Positions 17,379 through 26,366 of a stretch of DNA of 64,000 nt are shown here, one piece after another. A program made the position numbers and the translations under genes. The notes under the pieces are model-generated. The model had not been told where the DNA came from and made no database searches. It was given only the letters and a program-made list of their open reading frames with translations. The stretch comes from Polaribacter sp. Hel_I_88 (lineage in GTDB: Bacteria > Bacteroidota > Bacteroidia > Flavobacteriales > Flavobacteriaceae), in contig NZ_JHZZ01000001.1 in the NCBI RefSeq assembly GCF_000687935.1, forward strand, positions 1,054,001 through 1,118,000, given 5' to 3'. Numbering within the stretch: the first letter of the stretch is position 1; the number at the start of each line of letters is the position of its first letter.

Positions 17379-19718
17379 ATGAAAAAAATATCCATTTTTT
17401 TATTCTTGTTTGTAAGTACACTTGCAAACGCCCAATCGTTTAAACTTTCAGGAAAAGTTATCGATACAAACAAAGAACCTTTACCAGGAGCATCTATTTT
17501 GGTTAAAGAAATTAACAAAGGAACATCAGCAGATTTTGATGGTAATTTTAATTTTACTCTACAAAAAGGAACCTACACCTTAGAAGTTTCATTTATAGGT
17601 TACAAAACAATTTCAGAGAAAATTACGCTTTCTAAAGATTTAGAATATGTAGTTGAGTTAAATGCTGATGAAACTGTTTTAGACGAAGTTTTAGTGGCTG
17701 CAGTTCGTGCAAATGCAGACATTCCTGTAACGTTCTCTAACTTATCAAAAAAAGAAATTGCCAAACGTAATTTAGGACAAGACATTCCTATTTTGTTAAA
17801 CTACTTACCTTCTGTAGTTTCTTCCACTGATGGAGGTGCAGGAATTGGGTATACCTACATGAGCGTTCGTGGTTCTAACAACGAAAGAATTAACGTAACT
17901 GTAAACGGAATTCCTTATAATGATGCAGAAAGTCATGGTACTTTTTGGGTGAATTTAGGAGATTTTGCTTCCTCCACAGAAAATTTACAATTACAAAGAG
18001 GAGTTGGTACATCTACCAATGGTTCTGGAGCTTTTGGTGCTAGTTTAAACATTTTAACAGATGCAGTTTCAGAAGAAGCTTTTGGAGAAATTTCCAATTC
18101 TTTTGGCTCTTTCAACACCAGAAAACATACCGTAAAATTTAGTACTGGAAAACTGAATAATAACATAGAAATTGCAGGGCGTTTGTCTAATATTTCTACT
18201 GATGGTTATGTAGATAGAGCTTCTGCAGACTTAAAATCGTACTTTTTACAAGGAAGTTACTCTGATGAAAATACGTTGATAAAAGCAATTACTTTTGGCG
18301 GAAAAGAATTAACATATCAAGCTTGGTTTGGTTTAACTGCTGATGAATTAGCCGAAGATAGAAGACAAAATCCTTATACGTATGATAATGAAGTTGATGA
18401 TTACAGCCAGAACCATTATCAATTACATTGGAATGAAAAATTGAACAATAATTGGTCTACAAACTTAGCTTTAAACTATACAAAAGGAGCAGGATTTTTT
18501 GAGCAGTTTAAAGAAGATGAAACTGCTGCAGACTTTAATAATATAATTGTTGATGGAAGTGATGTTATTGTAAGACGTTGGTTAGATAATGATTTTTATG
18601 TGTTTAATTTCAACACAAATTATAAAACTGATAAAATCAATTTTATAACGGGTATTTCTTATTCTCATTACACAGGAGATCATTTTGGAGAGGTTATTTG
18701 GGGAGAAAACTTAGCGCCAAACGTAAACATAAGAGATCGTTATTACTTTTCTGACGCTAAAAAAACAGACTTTTCTATGTTTGCAAAAGCAACCTTTAGC
18801 ATCAATGAAAAATTATCTGCCTATGCAGATTTACAAGGACGTTTTGTGGGATACCAAACTGAAGGAATTACCAATGATATTGTTCCTATTGATGTAGATA
18901 GAAATTTCAATTTCTTTAACCCCAAATTTGGTTTTACGTATAATATCAACCAAAATAATAATTTATACACCTCTTTTGCAGTTGCTAATAGAGAACCAAA
19001 CAGAAACGATTTTGAAAACGGAGTTTCTACACCAGAATCTTTGAACGATTTTGAATTTGGATGGCGTTTAAACAATGGAAACATAAAACTAAACACCAAT
19101 ATTTATTATATGGATTATAAAGATCAGTTGGTTTTAACTGGTGCTTTAGATGATGTTGGGCAACCAATTAGAGCAACTTCTGGAAGTAGTTACAGATTAG
19201 GTTTAGAAATTGATGCAGATATAAGACTATCTGATAAATTCTCCATAAAACCAAATGCTGCTTTTAGCAACAATAAAAACAGAGGTTTTATAACAGAAAT
19301 TGAAGGAAGTTTGCAAAATTTGGGGAATACAGATTTATCTTTTTCACCTGATGTAATTATTGGAAACATGTTTATTTATAATCCTTTAGATAATTTACAG
19401 TTTACCTTTTTATCAAAATATGTTGGCGAACAATTTATGAGCAATTTAAGCAGCGCTGTTTCCGAAGATGATGTTTTAGATTCGTTTTTTACAAGTGATA
19501 TCAATATTGTATACCAAATTAAACCAAAGAAAATTTTTAAATCGATAACCTTTACAGCATTGATAAACAATGTTTTTAACGCAGAATATGTAGATAGAGG
19601 TTATTATGGAACTTTTAGTTTCCCTGATGGAAATGGAAATACTGTGACTGGAGATTTTGCAGGGTTTTATCCGCAAGCAACCAGAAATTTCTTGTTAGGA
19701 GCAACTTTAAACTTCTAA
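17379..19718 (+). CDS. TonB-dependent outer-membrane receptor, probable thiamine transporter
   Basis: 779 aa. It has signal peptide MKKISIFLFLFVSTLANAQ, then a CarboxypepD_reg-like domain (residues ~22-100: GKVIDTNKEPLPGASILVKE, TSADFDGNF). A plug domain follows with VRGSNNERINVTVNGIPYND and LQLQRGVGTSTNGSGAFGAS. The 22-strand barrel ends in ATRNFLLGATLNF with a terminal phenylalanine. Uptake is energised by TonB-ExbBD. The upstream TPP riboswitch argues for thiamine or a precursor as substrate; this is inference, since the sequence alone does not define the ligand. A terminator follows directly. Confidence 0.9.
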   Translation: MKKISIFLFLFVSTLANAQSFKLSGKVIDTNKEPLPGASILVKEINKGTSADFDGNFNFTLQKGTYTLEVSFIGYKTISEKITLSKDLEYVVELNADETVLDEVLVAAVRANADIPVTFSNLSKKEIAKRNLGQDIPILLNYLPSVVSSTDGGAGIGYTYMSVRGSNNERINVTVNGIPYNDAESHGTFWVNLGDFASSTENLQLQRGVGTSTNGSGAFGASLNILTDAVSEEAFGEISNSFGSFNTRKHTVKFSTGKLNNNIEIAGRLSNISTDGYVDRASADLKSYFLQGSYSDENTLIKAITFGGKELTYQAWFGLTADELAEDRRQNPYTYDNEVDDYSQNHYQLHWNEKLNNNWSTNLALNYTKGAGFFEQFKEDETAADFNNIIVDGSDVIVRRWLDNDFYVFNFNTNYKTDKINFITGISYSHYTGDHFGEVIWGENLAPNVNIRDRYYFSDAKKTDFSMFAKATFSINEKLSAYADLQGRFVGYQTEGITNDIVPIDVDRNFNFFNPKFGFTYNINQNNNLYTSFAVANREPNRNDFENGVSTPESLNDFEFGWRLNNGNIKLNTNIYYMDYKDQLVLTGALDDVGQPIRATSGSSYRLGLEIDADIRLSDKFSIKPNAAFSNNKNRGFITEIEGSLQNLGNTDLSFSPDVIIGNMFIYNPLDNLQFTFLSKYVGEQFMSNLSSAVSEDDVLDSFFTSDINIVYQIKPKKIFKSITFTALINNVFNAEYVDRGYYGTFSFPDGNGNTVTGDFAGFYPQATRNFLLGATLNF

Positions 19719-19730
19719 AAAAAGCACAAA

Positions 19731-19764
19731 AAAAGAGCGATTTAATTTGTTAAATCGCTCTTTT
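19731..19764. terminator. terminator of the TonB-dependent receptor gene (bidirectional)
   Basis: Perfect 14-bp arms AAAAGAGCGATTTA and TAAATCGCTCTTTT with a 6-nt loop. The T-tract for the plus strand is inside the right arm, and the A-tract serves the converging minus-strand gene. Confidence 0.9.
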
Positions 19765-19785
19765 ATATATGCTAATTTTGCAATA

Positions 19786-20247
19786 TTATTTAATGTAATC
19801 TTCTACGGTTTCATTTAATTCTTCTCGTAAATCATCAAACTTTTCTACCAACTCTTCAATGTTTTGTTTCACATTTTTAAGTGGCGCATTTTTTTCGTTG
19901 ATTAATTTTGTGTATTCTTCTTGTATGTCTCTAATATCTTCTAAAACTTCTTCTGTTTTTAATGAGGCAGGAACTGTATTTACCAAATTGGTAATTGAAC
20001 CATTCAAATCTTCTAAACTTTGAATTGTACTATTATACTCTTTACCTTTTAAGTTTAGTAAACTTTTATTGATGGTATTAAATTCACTCCATCCATTTAT
20101 AGAAATGGCACTTTCATCATTTGAAATATAGAAAACTTCTGTACCATCATTCAACGTTAAATTATATTCTTTTTCTTTTGTGTTGCAAGAAACAATTAAA
20201 AGTGATGTGATTGCTATGATCGCTGTAATTTTTTTTATAATTTTCAT
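19786..20247 (-). CDS. small coiled-coil lipoprotein of unknown function
   Basis: 153 aa. The N-terminus IIKKITAIIAITSLLIVSCNTKEK has a lipobox (LIVSC), so a lipid-anchored protein is predicted. A short beta-like segment (YNLTLNDGTEVFYISNDES) precedes a long helical, acidic, probably coiled-coil half (LEDIRDIQEEYTKLINEK and following). No known family recognised. It has its own -7 box, faces away from the toxin cassette and converges on the receptor gene terminator. Confidence 0.75.
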   Translation of the reverse strand: MKIIKKITAIIAITSLLIVSCNTKEKEYNLTLNDGTEVFYISNDESAISINGWSEFNTINKSLLNLKGKEYNSTIQSLEDLNGSITNLVNTVPASLKTEEVLEDIRDIQEEYTKLINEKNAPLKNVKQNIEELVEKFDDLREELNETVEDYIK

Positions 20248-20271
20248 GAGTTTATCTAATTAATTGAACAT

Positions 20272-20279
20272 CAAAATTA
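20272..20279 (-). promoter_or_regulatory. -7 box for the coiled-coil lipoprotein gene
   Basis: CAAAATTA on the plus strand reads TAATTTTG on the minus strand, 24 nt upstream of the ATG. Confidence 0.5.
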
Positions 20280-20373
20280 CAGCTAATATTAAAAGTAAAT
20301 TAATGCAATTCAATGGATTATTTGCTCATTCAAAATTTATATAAGTCCTACTATTTAGCATAGAAATAAAATA

Positions 20374-20439
20374 TTATTCTTTAGTTTTCTGCATTTCTGC
20401 AGCCTTTCTTTCTAATTCTGCTTGGAAGCCTTCCATGAC
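20374..20439 (-). pseudogene. displaced second copy of the 3' end of the OlsF-like acyltransferase gene
   Basis: On the minus strand this reads VMEGFQAELERKAAEMQKTKE and stop. The intact gene ends VMEEFQAELERKAAEMQKK and stop (21233-23038). DNA 20386-20439 matches 21239-21292 at 49 of 54 positions, in the same orientation, 853 bp apart. A stop codon lies two codons before the similarity begins, so no gene body is present. The copy flanks a toxin-antitoxin-like cassette on the side opposite the intact gene. Confidence 0.85.
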
Positions 20440-20468
20440 TAATTCTTAATATAAATTGAAAAAAGTTG

Positions 20469-20476
20469 TATTTTTG
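20469..20476 (+). promoter_or_regulatory. -7 box of the toxin cassette
   Basis: TATTTTTG is an exact TAnnTTTG match 6 nt before the ATG of the zeta-like toxin, implying an almost leaderless transcript for the cassette. Confidence 0.5.
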
Positions 20477-20482
20477 ATTGAT

Positions 20483-21055
20483 ATGAAAAAACTCTGTGTA
20501 ATTTCTGGTTGTAATGGTCCAGGAAAAACAACTGCTTCTTAAACAATTTTACCTGAAAATTTAAATTGTGATGAATTTGTAAATGCAGATGAAATTGCAA
20601 AAGGTTTATCTCCATTTAACCCTGAATCTACAAGTATTCAAGCTGGTAGATTAATGCTTAACAGAATAAATAGTCTCTTAAATAGTAATAAAAGTTTTGC
20701 TTTTGAAACTACTTTATCTACTAGAAGTTTTACCAACTTTATAAAAGAAGCCAAAATCAATGAATATTCAGTAACTTTACTTTTTCTTTGGTTAAACAAA
20801 GAAGACTTAGCTGTAAAAAGAGTGCAAGTTCGGGTTAAAGAAGGTGGACACAATATTCCTGAAAACGTTATTAGAAGAAGATATCAAAAAGGATTGTTTA
20901 ATTTTTTCAATTTATACAAGCCAATTGTAAATAATTGGATGTTTATTAATAATTCTGGTGATTCTTATGAAATTATTGCGCAAGGCACAGAAATTGTAGA
21001 TGATATATTAAATGAGGCTATTTGGCTTAACTTAAAAGAAAAATACTATGAGTAA
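20483..21055 (+). pseudogene. zeta-toxin-like P-loop kinase with an in-frame nonsense codon
   Basis: From ATG 20483 the frame reads MKKLCVISGCNGPGKTTAS, a Walker A motif at the start as in zeta-toxin/UDP-N-acetylglucosamine kinase-like proteins. It then hits TAA at 20540-20542. The same frame continues uninterrupted for 170 codons: TILPENLNCDEFVNADEIAKG (family-like NADxIA), FAFETTLSTRSF and EGGHNIPENVIRRRYQKG. Without the stop it would be a ~190-aa protein; a tyrosine TAT/TAC to TAA change would explain it. The gene is probably inactive, unless suppressed or restarted at ATG 20654, which lacks the P-loop. Its last 8 nt overlap the next gene. Confidence 0.85.
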
Positions 21056-21230
21056 TAAAGAATTAACAGAGGAAAGAGAAAAAATAGTTAAAGGATTAGA
21101 ATTGACTTATGAAAGATTGGTGGAGTTTAAAAAACACAAAAAAACTCCTATAATTATTTCTAAAGGCGATGAAATTATTGAGTTAGATCCAGAAAAAGTA
21201 AATCCAAAAACTATTTATAAATATCAATAA
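21048..21230 (+). CDS. small putative antitoxin of the zeta-like cassette
   Basis: A 60-aa charged protein (MSNKELTEEREKIVKGLELT, then PIIISKGDEIIELDPEKVNP). It begins 8 nt before the toxin stop codon, so translation was coupled. It is intact although the toxin frame is broken. Size and position fit the small partner usually found with zeta-like kinases in Bacteroidota. The assignment rests on context, because the sequence has no DNA-binding motif I recognise. It ends 2 nt before the converging acyltransferase stop. Confidence 0.65.
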   Translation: MSNKELTEEREKIVKGLELTYERLVEFKKHKKTPIIISKGDEIIELDPEKVNPKTIYKYQ

Positions 21231-21232
21231 GA

Positions 21233-23038
21233 TTACTTTTTCTGCATTTCTGCAGCTTTTCTTTCTAATTCTGCTTGAAACTCTTCCATAACAGGTTTTA
21301 CTGTGCTATCAGGAATATCAGAAACTTTAATGTACATTAAACCATCCACAGCATTGTTAAATTTAGGATCTACATTAAAAGCTACTAAACGTGCATTTTG
21401 CTTTACATATTTTTTAATTAAAACAGGAATTCTTAAAGCTCCAGGTTCAATTTCATCGATAATTTTATCGAACTTTTGCATGTCTGCTTTTGTGGCATCA
21501 AACACAAAATCTTTATCACCATCTTTTAACTTTACTTTGTATTCTTTCTTCGGATAAATATATTGAGCCACATAAGGATCGTAATAATGAGATTTCATAA
21601 ACTCAATCATTAACGATTTAGAAAAGTCTGAAAATTGGTTGCTTATAGAAACACCACCCATTAAATATTTGTATTCTGGATAACGTAAAGTAACATGTAC
21701 AATTCCTTTCCAAAGTAAAAAAAGTGGCATTGGTTTTTGTTGATATTCGCTAATAATGAAAGCTCTACCCATTTCTATGGTATTTTCCATCATTTGATGC
21801 AATTCTGGCTCAATCCTGAACAACGTTTGAATATAAAAACCGTTAATTCCGTATTTTTTATAAATTTCTTTTCCAAGGCCCATTCTGTAAGCGCCAGCCA
21901 AACAATTTGCCTCTCTGTCCCACAATAATAAATGATGATAATATTTATCGAACTTATCTAAATCAATTTCTTTATTAGTTCCTTCGCCAACTTCTCTAAA
22001 CGTAATTTCACGCAATCTCCCAATTTCATGCAACAAATTAGGAATGTCTTTAGCACTTGCAAAAAACACTTCGTAATTTTTAGTTTCTAATAATCTTGTT
22101 TCTTTTTTTCTTAAAACATCTATTTCTTTTACAAATAAATTCGGATTTCTTTGCGCTGTAATTTTCTTAGCAGGTTTTTTTATTTTTATTTTTTCAGTTG
22201 ACAATATTTTCGTCTTTTTCTCAAAAGGATTTGCCAACATATAGGTCTTTTTCCTAATAAACTCAGAAAAAGCAGGAAGCTCTGTAAACGCATCTTGGTC
22301 TGCCACAGAAATCGGTTTCCCAATTCTCACTTTAATAGTTCTGCCTTCTTGGGATATTACTTCAGATGGTAGTTTTGCAGTTCTTAACGTGTCTGATATT
22401 TTTGATAAAAAGTAAAAAAGACGACTATTTTTAGCGTGAAAATAAATCGGAATTACAGGAACTTGTGCCTTTTTAATCAATCTAACAGCACCTTCTTCCC
22501 AAGGTTTATCAACTTTTAGTTTGCCATCTTTATAGGTAGATACTTCACCTGCTGGGAAAATTCCCAAAGGTTTTCCTTCTCTTAAATGTAATAAAGCACT
22601 TTTAATACCTGCAACACTGCTTTTTGCATCCTTTCTTGTTTCAAAAGGATTTACTGGCATCACATAGGGTTTTAAAGGCTCTATTCTGTGCAATAAAAAG
22701 TTGGCAATTATTTTATAATCAGCTCTTTTTTCTATCAATAATTTTAATAATAATACACCATCAATACCTCCTAAAGGATGATTTGAAACGGTTATAAAAG
22801 CGCCATTTGTTGGAATCCTTTTTAAATCTTCTTCAGGAATTTCGAATTTAATACTACAATCATCTAAGACACCATTTAAAAAATCTAAATCAGCTTTATG
22901 CTTATTTTTCTCGTAGATTTTATTGATAGTGGAAATACGCAACACACGTAATAAAGACCAACCTAAAAAAGTTCCTAAAAAACCAAACTTCTCTAAACCA
23001 ATTACTTGCGATATTTCTTTTGAAGTTACTAATGCCAT
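21233..23038 (-). CDS. olsF: bifunctional OlsF-type acyltransferase (PlsC domain + GNAT N-acyltransferase)
   Basis: 601 aa. Residues ~70-290 form a PlsC-type O-acyltransferase: SNHPLGGIDGVLLL (H-x5-D catalytic motif) and IFPAGEVSTYKDG. Residues ~320-520 match the OlsB-like N-acyltransferase domain (LREITFREVGEGTN, LLWDREANCLAGAYRMGLG, GRAFIISEYQQKPMPLFLLW). This two-domain order is that of OlsF, which makes ornithine- or glycine-type aminoacyl lipids in Flavobacteria and some Proteobacteria. It probably acts at the inner membrane with acyl-ACP. The C-terminal VMEEFQAELERKAAEMQKK is the part duplicated at 20374-20439. The amino-acid head group cannot be read from sequence. Confidence 0.82.
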   Translation of the reverse strand: MALVTSKEISQVIGLEKFGFLGTFLGWSLLRVLRISTINKIYEKNKHKADLDFLNGVLDDCSIKFEIPEEDLKRIPTNGAFITVSNHPLGGIDGVLLLKLLIEKRADYKIIANFLLHRIEPLKPYVMPVNPFETRKDAKSSVAGIKSALLHLREGKPLGIFPAGEVSTYKDGKLKVDKPWEEGAVRLIKKAQVPVIPIYFHAKNSRLFYFLSKISDTLRTAKLPSEVISQEGRTIKVRIGKPISVADQDAFTELPAFSEFIRKKTYMLANPFEKKTKILSTEKIKIKKPAKKITAQRNPNLFVKEIDVLRKKETRLLETKNYEVFFASAKDIPNLLHEIGRLREITFREVGEGTNKEIDLDKFDKYYHHLLLWDREANCLAGAYRMGLGKEIYKKYGINGFYIQTLFRIEPELHQMMENTIEMGRAFIISEYQQKPMPLFLLWKGIVHVTLRYPEYKYLMGGVSISNQFSDFSKSLMIEFMKSHYYDPYVAQYIYPKKEYKVKLKDGDKDFVFDATKADMQKFDKIIDEIEPGALRIPVLIKKYVKQNARLVAFNVDPKFNNAVDGLMYIKVSDIPDSTVKPVMEEFQAELERKAAEMQKK

Positions 23039-23094
23039 GTATTCTAATTAGAACGATTGGCTAAAATAGTAAAAAAAACGAAATTGAAATGTAT

Positions 23095-24348
23095 TTAATT
23101 TGATTGTACCACAATTTGAGAAGTCTCCTTATTCACCTGCGTTAGCAAAGATTCTCCTCTTTCTTCAATCAATTCTATAGCTTTTTCATCAAAATGACGA
23201 ACTGTATATAAATCAACTCCTGTTTGTACATCAATTTTAAATTGCTTTTTTAATTCGTTATAAAAAGCATCAAAATTGCCAAACTTATCATCAATACAAA
23301 CCGAAAAACTAATAGCAGAATTCTGAATTAAATTCACTTTTAATTGATAATCATGTAGTTTTTGAAAAATGTAACTGATATTATTTTCTACCATAAAAGA
23401 AAAATCCAAAGCAGCAATAGATACTAAAATCTGATCTTTTTTAACAATAAAAGTAGGAATGTATGGCAATAATCTTGTGCCTTTAGAAACTTTTGTACCT
23501 GTTTCTTTTGGATTGATAAAAGAACGCACCAACAAAGGAATATCTTTACGTTCTAAGGGTTGTAACGTTTTTGGGTGAATTACAGAAGCTCCATAAAAAG
23601 CCATTTCAATTGCTTCTTCGTAAGAAATTTGTTCTAAAAGAGTTGTATCAGAAAAAACTCTTGGATCTGCGTTTAAAACACCAGGAACATCTTTCCAAAT
23701 GGTTACACTTTCTGCATTTAAGCAATATGCGAAAATTCCTGCTGTATAATCTGAACCTTCTCTACCTAAAGTTGTAGTATTTTCAGTATCATTTGCAGCA
23801 ATAAAACCTTGGGTAATATTTACTTTTGATGCATCAACTTTTTTGGTAATTAGTTCTTCTGTTAGCTCCCAATCTACTTTTGCATCTCTATAATTACTAT
23901 CAGTTTTAATATAGTTTCTAACATCAAACCAAACATTTTCTTGCCCTATTTTTTCCAAATAAGCACTAACAATTTTGGTTGATAAAAGCTCGCCAAAACA
24001 AATAATTTGATCATACACATAGTTAAATCTTTGTGATGTATTTCTCGATAAAAACCAACCCAATTCTCCAAAAAGAATATCAATATCTTTATAAACTTCA
24101 TCTCCTTTATCAAAAAGGGAATTCATAATATTTTTATGATACTCTTCAATAAAGTTTAGTTTATTTGGCAAATCTGCTTCTTTATTATAGTAAGCATCCA
24201 CAACTTCTTCAAAAGCATTCGTCATTTTTCCCATCGCAGAAATAACCACTAAAGTATCTTTAGCACCTTCTGTTTTAATGATTGATGCTACCTTTTTTAC
24301 ACCTTCTGCATCTTTAACAGACGCTCCACCAAATTTAAAAATCTTCAT
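23095..24348 (-). CDS. lysC: aspartate kinase
   Basis: 417 aa. The ATG at 24348 gives MKIFKFGGASVKDAEGVKKV, the nucleotide-binding KFGG motif at the N-terminus; an in-frame start 21 nt earlier only adds MQDKKRK. TTLGREGSDYTAG, IWKDVPGVLNADPRVF and EAIEMAFYGASVIHPKTL are the kinase-domain signatures. The C-terminal ~130 residues form ACT-like regulatory domains (QILVSIAALDFSFM). No homoserine dehydrogenase is fused. It catalyses the first step to lysine, threonine and methionine. Confidence 0.93.
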   Translation of the reverse strand: MKIFKFGGASVKDAEGVKKVASIIKTEGAKDTLVVISAMGKMTNAFEEVVDAYYNKEADLPNKLNFIEEYHKNIMNSLFDKGDEVYKDIDILFGELGWFLSRNTSQRFNYVYDQIICFGELLSTKIVSAYLEKIGQENVWFDVRNYIKTDSNYRDAKVDWELTEELITKKVDASKVNITQGFIAANDTENTTTLGREGSDYTAGIFAYCLNAESVTIWKDVPGVLNADPRVFSDTTLLEQISYEEAIEMAFYGASVIHPKTLQPLERKDIPLLVRSFINPKETGTKVSKGTRLLPYIPTFIVKKDQILVSIAALDFSFMVENNISYIFQKLHDYQLKVNLIQNSAISFSVCIDDKFGNFDAFYNELKKQFKIDVQTGVDLYTVRHFDEKAIELIEERGESLLTQVNKETSQIVVQSN

Positions 24349-24361
24349 TTTTCTCTTTTTA

Positions 24362-24465
24362 TCCTGCAAGATCTCAAATACCTTGTAGGTATAATTTATT
24401 ATTTAAATTCTATACTACTAATTGGAATATAAAATACCTACAAGGTTTTAAAAACCTTGCAGGAA
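24362..24465. repeat. palindromic repeat cluster of CCTACAAGGTTTTAAAAACCTTGCAGG type
   Basis: Two hairpins in inverted arrangement: TCCTGCAAG...ACCTTGTAGGTAT at 24362-24392 and ATACCTACAAGG-TTTTAAAAA-CCTTGCAGGA at 24434-24464. The whole block can fold into one large stem. It lies between the lysC start and the end of a GNAT gene, both on the minus strand. A sister block is at 41669-41779. Confidence 0.75.
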
Positions 24466-24470
24466 ACTTG

Positions 24471-24947
24471 TTAATCTTGAATAAATTTCGCTAAACTTTC
24501 TTTGTTCATTTGCACTACAGACCAATCATTTAAATATGTTGCACCTGTACTTTTGTAAAAATCGATGGCGTTTTTGTTCCAATCAATCACTTCCCACGCA
24601 ACTCTATTAAAATCGTTGTCAAAAGCATATTTTAATACAGCTGTGTATAATGCTTTTCCTGCACCAATTTTTTGTCGGCTTTTTGTGACTATTAAATCTT
24701 CTAAATGAATGGTTTTACCTTTCCAAGTTGAATAACGTTCATAAAAAAGTGCAATTCCAATAATTGCATTTTCTTCTTCTGCCACAAAAATGTTGAATTT
24801 TGGATTATCAGAAAAACCATCTTTTATCAAATCGTTTACAGTAATTTCTACAGCATCTGGTTCTTTCTCAAAAACAGCCAATTCTGTAATTAAGTTATGT
24901 ACAGATTGCATGTCTTCTGCAACTCCTTTTCTGATTGTAAAACTCAT
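24471..24947 (-). CDS. GNAT family N-acetyltransferase (diamine/thialysine acetyltransferase-like)
   Basis: 158 aa, a single GNAT domain. FTIRKGVAEDMQSVHNLITELA begins the fold; the acetyl-CoA pyrophosphate-binding loop is TKSRQKIGAGKALYTAVLKYA, and WEVIDWNKNAIDFYKSTGA is the typical C-terminal substrate region. HLEDLIV before the loop and the overall pattern resemble SSAT-like (spermidine/thialysine) acetyltransferases. The substrate is not determined. A -7 box lies 16 nt upstream. Confidence 0.88.
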   Translation of the reverse strand: MSFTIRKGVAEDMQSVHNLITELAVFEKEPDAVEITVNDLIKDGFSDNPKFNIFVAEEENAIIGIALFYERYSTWKGKTIHLEDLIVTKSRQKIGAGKALYTAVLKYAFDNDFNRVAWEVIDWNKNAIDFYKSTGATYLNDWSVVQMNKESLAKFIQD

Positions 24948-24963
24948 CTTTTATAATTTTAGT

Positions 24964-24971
24964 CAAAGATA
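24964..24971 (-). promoter_or_regulatory. -7 box for the GNAT gene
   Basis: CAAAGATA reads TATCTTTG on the minus strand, an exact match, 16 nt upstream of the ATG at 24947. Confidence 0.5.
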
Positions 24972-25096
24972 GTTCATTTTAAAATCGATAAAAATTAATA
25001 GTATTTTTTGACAGATAATTTTATTTTGTTGAAATTTTTATCATTTTGAAACTGAATAAAGGATAGCAAAGGATGGCATACTAGCAAAATATTTAG

Positions 25097-25104
25097 CATA
25101 TTTG
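25097..25104 (+). promoter_or_regulatory. probable -7 box for fbp
   Basis: CATATTTG differs from TAnnTTTG at the first base only and sits 27 nt upstream of the fbp ATG. Confidence 0.35.
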
Positions 25105-25131
25105 TAGCAGAAACTACTATACACAAATAAT

Positions 25132-26142
25132 ATGGCAAAAAAGAATCAAACTTTAGGAGAATTTATCATCGAAAATCAAAATGATTTCAAGTATTCTTCT
25201 GGAGAATTATCTCGATTATTAAACTCAATAAGATTGGCTGGTAAGGTTGTAAACCACGAAGTAAACAAGGCTGGTTTAGTTGATATTACTGGTGCTGCAG
25301 GAGATACTAATATTCAAGGAGAAGACCAACAAAAGTTAGATGTGTATGCAAATGATGTGTTTATTGAAACCATAAGAAACAGAAATATTGTTTGCGGAAT
25401 TGCCAGTGAAGAAGAAGACGATTTTATTATTATAAACAGTCAAGATAAAAATCACCAAAACAAATATGTGGTTTTAATTGACCCTTTAGATGGTTCCTCT
25501 AATATTGATGTAAATGTTTCTGTAGGAACAATCTTTTCTGTTTTTAGAAGAGTTACTGAAGTTGGAACACCTGTAGAAATGAAAGATTTTTTACAATCAG
25601 GAGACAAACAAGTTGCTGCTGGCTACATTGTTTATGGCACCTCTACAATGTTGGTGTATACCACAGGAAATGGTGTAAATGGTTTTACCTTAAACCCTGC
25701 TTTAGGGAGTTGGTATTTATCACACCCAAATATGAAATATCCTGAAGACGGAAATATTTATTCTGTGAATGAAGGAAATTACTTAGATTTCCCTGCTGGA
25801 ATTAAAATGTACATAAAATACTGCCAAGCAGAAGAAGGTAATAGACCTTATACAAGCAGATATATTGGCTCTTTAGTTTCCGATTTTCATAGAAATATGA
25901 TTAAAGGTGGTATTTACATGTATCCAAAAGGTTCTAAAAATCCGAAGGGAAAATTACGTTTATTGTATGAATGTAGCCCAATGGCTTTTTTGGCGGAACA
26001 AGCAGGTGGTTTAGCTACAGATGGCACTAAAAGAATTATGGAAATTGAACCAACAGAATTGCACGAACGTGTGCCTTTTGTTTGTGGAAGTAAAAATATG
26101 GTAAAAAAAGTATCTGAATTTATGAAAACATTTGGGGAGTAA
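25132..26142 (+). CDS. fbp: class 1 fructose-1,6-bisphosphatase
   Basis: 336 aa, the usual family length. [20 protein letters not shown] is the metal-binding core (D-P-L-D-G-S), GIASEEEDD supplies upstream acidic ligands, and [20 protein letters not shown] is the C-terminal signature. It hydrolyses fructose-1,6-bisphosphate to fructose-6-phosphate in gluconeogenesis, in the cytoplasm. It appears monocistronic, followed by a 224-nt spacer holding the sod promoter. Confidence 0.96.
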   Translation: MAKKNQTLGEFIIENQNDFKYSSGELSRLLNSIRLAGKVVNHEVNKAGLVDITGAAGDTNIQGEDQQKLDVYANDVFIETIRNRNIVCGIASEEEDDFIIINSQDKNHQNKYVVLIDPLDGSSNIDVNVSVGTIFSVFRRVTEVGTPVEMKDFLQSGDKQVAAGYIVYGTSTMLVYTTGNGVNGFTLNPALGSWYLSHPNMKYPEDGNIYSVNEGNYLDFPAGIKMYIKYCQAEEGNRPYTSRYIGSLVSDFHRNMIKGGIYMYPKGSKNPKGKLRLLYECSPMAFLAEQAGGLATDGTKRIMEIEPTELHERVPFVCGSKNMVKKVSEFMKTFGE

Positions 26143-26319
26143 AAAAACCAAAAAATAAAGAATTTATTTTAAATATTTAATAAAATTCCAATAATTAAGA
26201 AATCCTTTGGATTACTTGTTAATGGAATTTTGTGTTTCATGTATTGATGAAATAAATCCTCTCTATAACTGAATAAGTTAACATATTCTTAAAGACTTGT
26301 TTTAACATGCTTAAATTGT

Positions 26320-26327
26320 TAAATTTG
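26320..26327 (+). promoter_or_regulatory. promoter of the superoxide dismutase gene
   Basis: TAAATTTG is an exact -7 box. TTG at 26298-26300 lies 19 nt upstream as the -33 element. The ATG follows 39 nt downstream. Confidence 0.6.
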
Positions 26328-26366
26328 TTGGACAAAAATTAATTTAATCAATAAAAATAAAAAATT

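Noticed and set aside
24362..24465. CRISPR-like repeats at the CCTACAAGG blocks
   Set aside because: Only two inverted units per site without regular spacers or cas genes.
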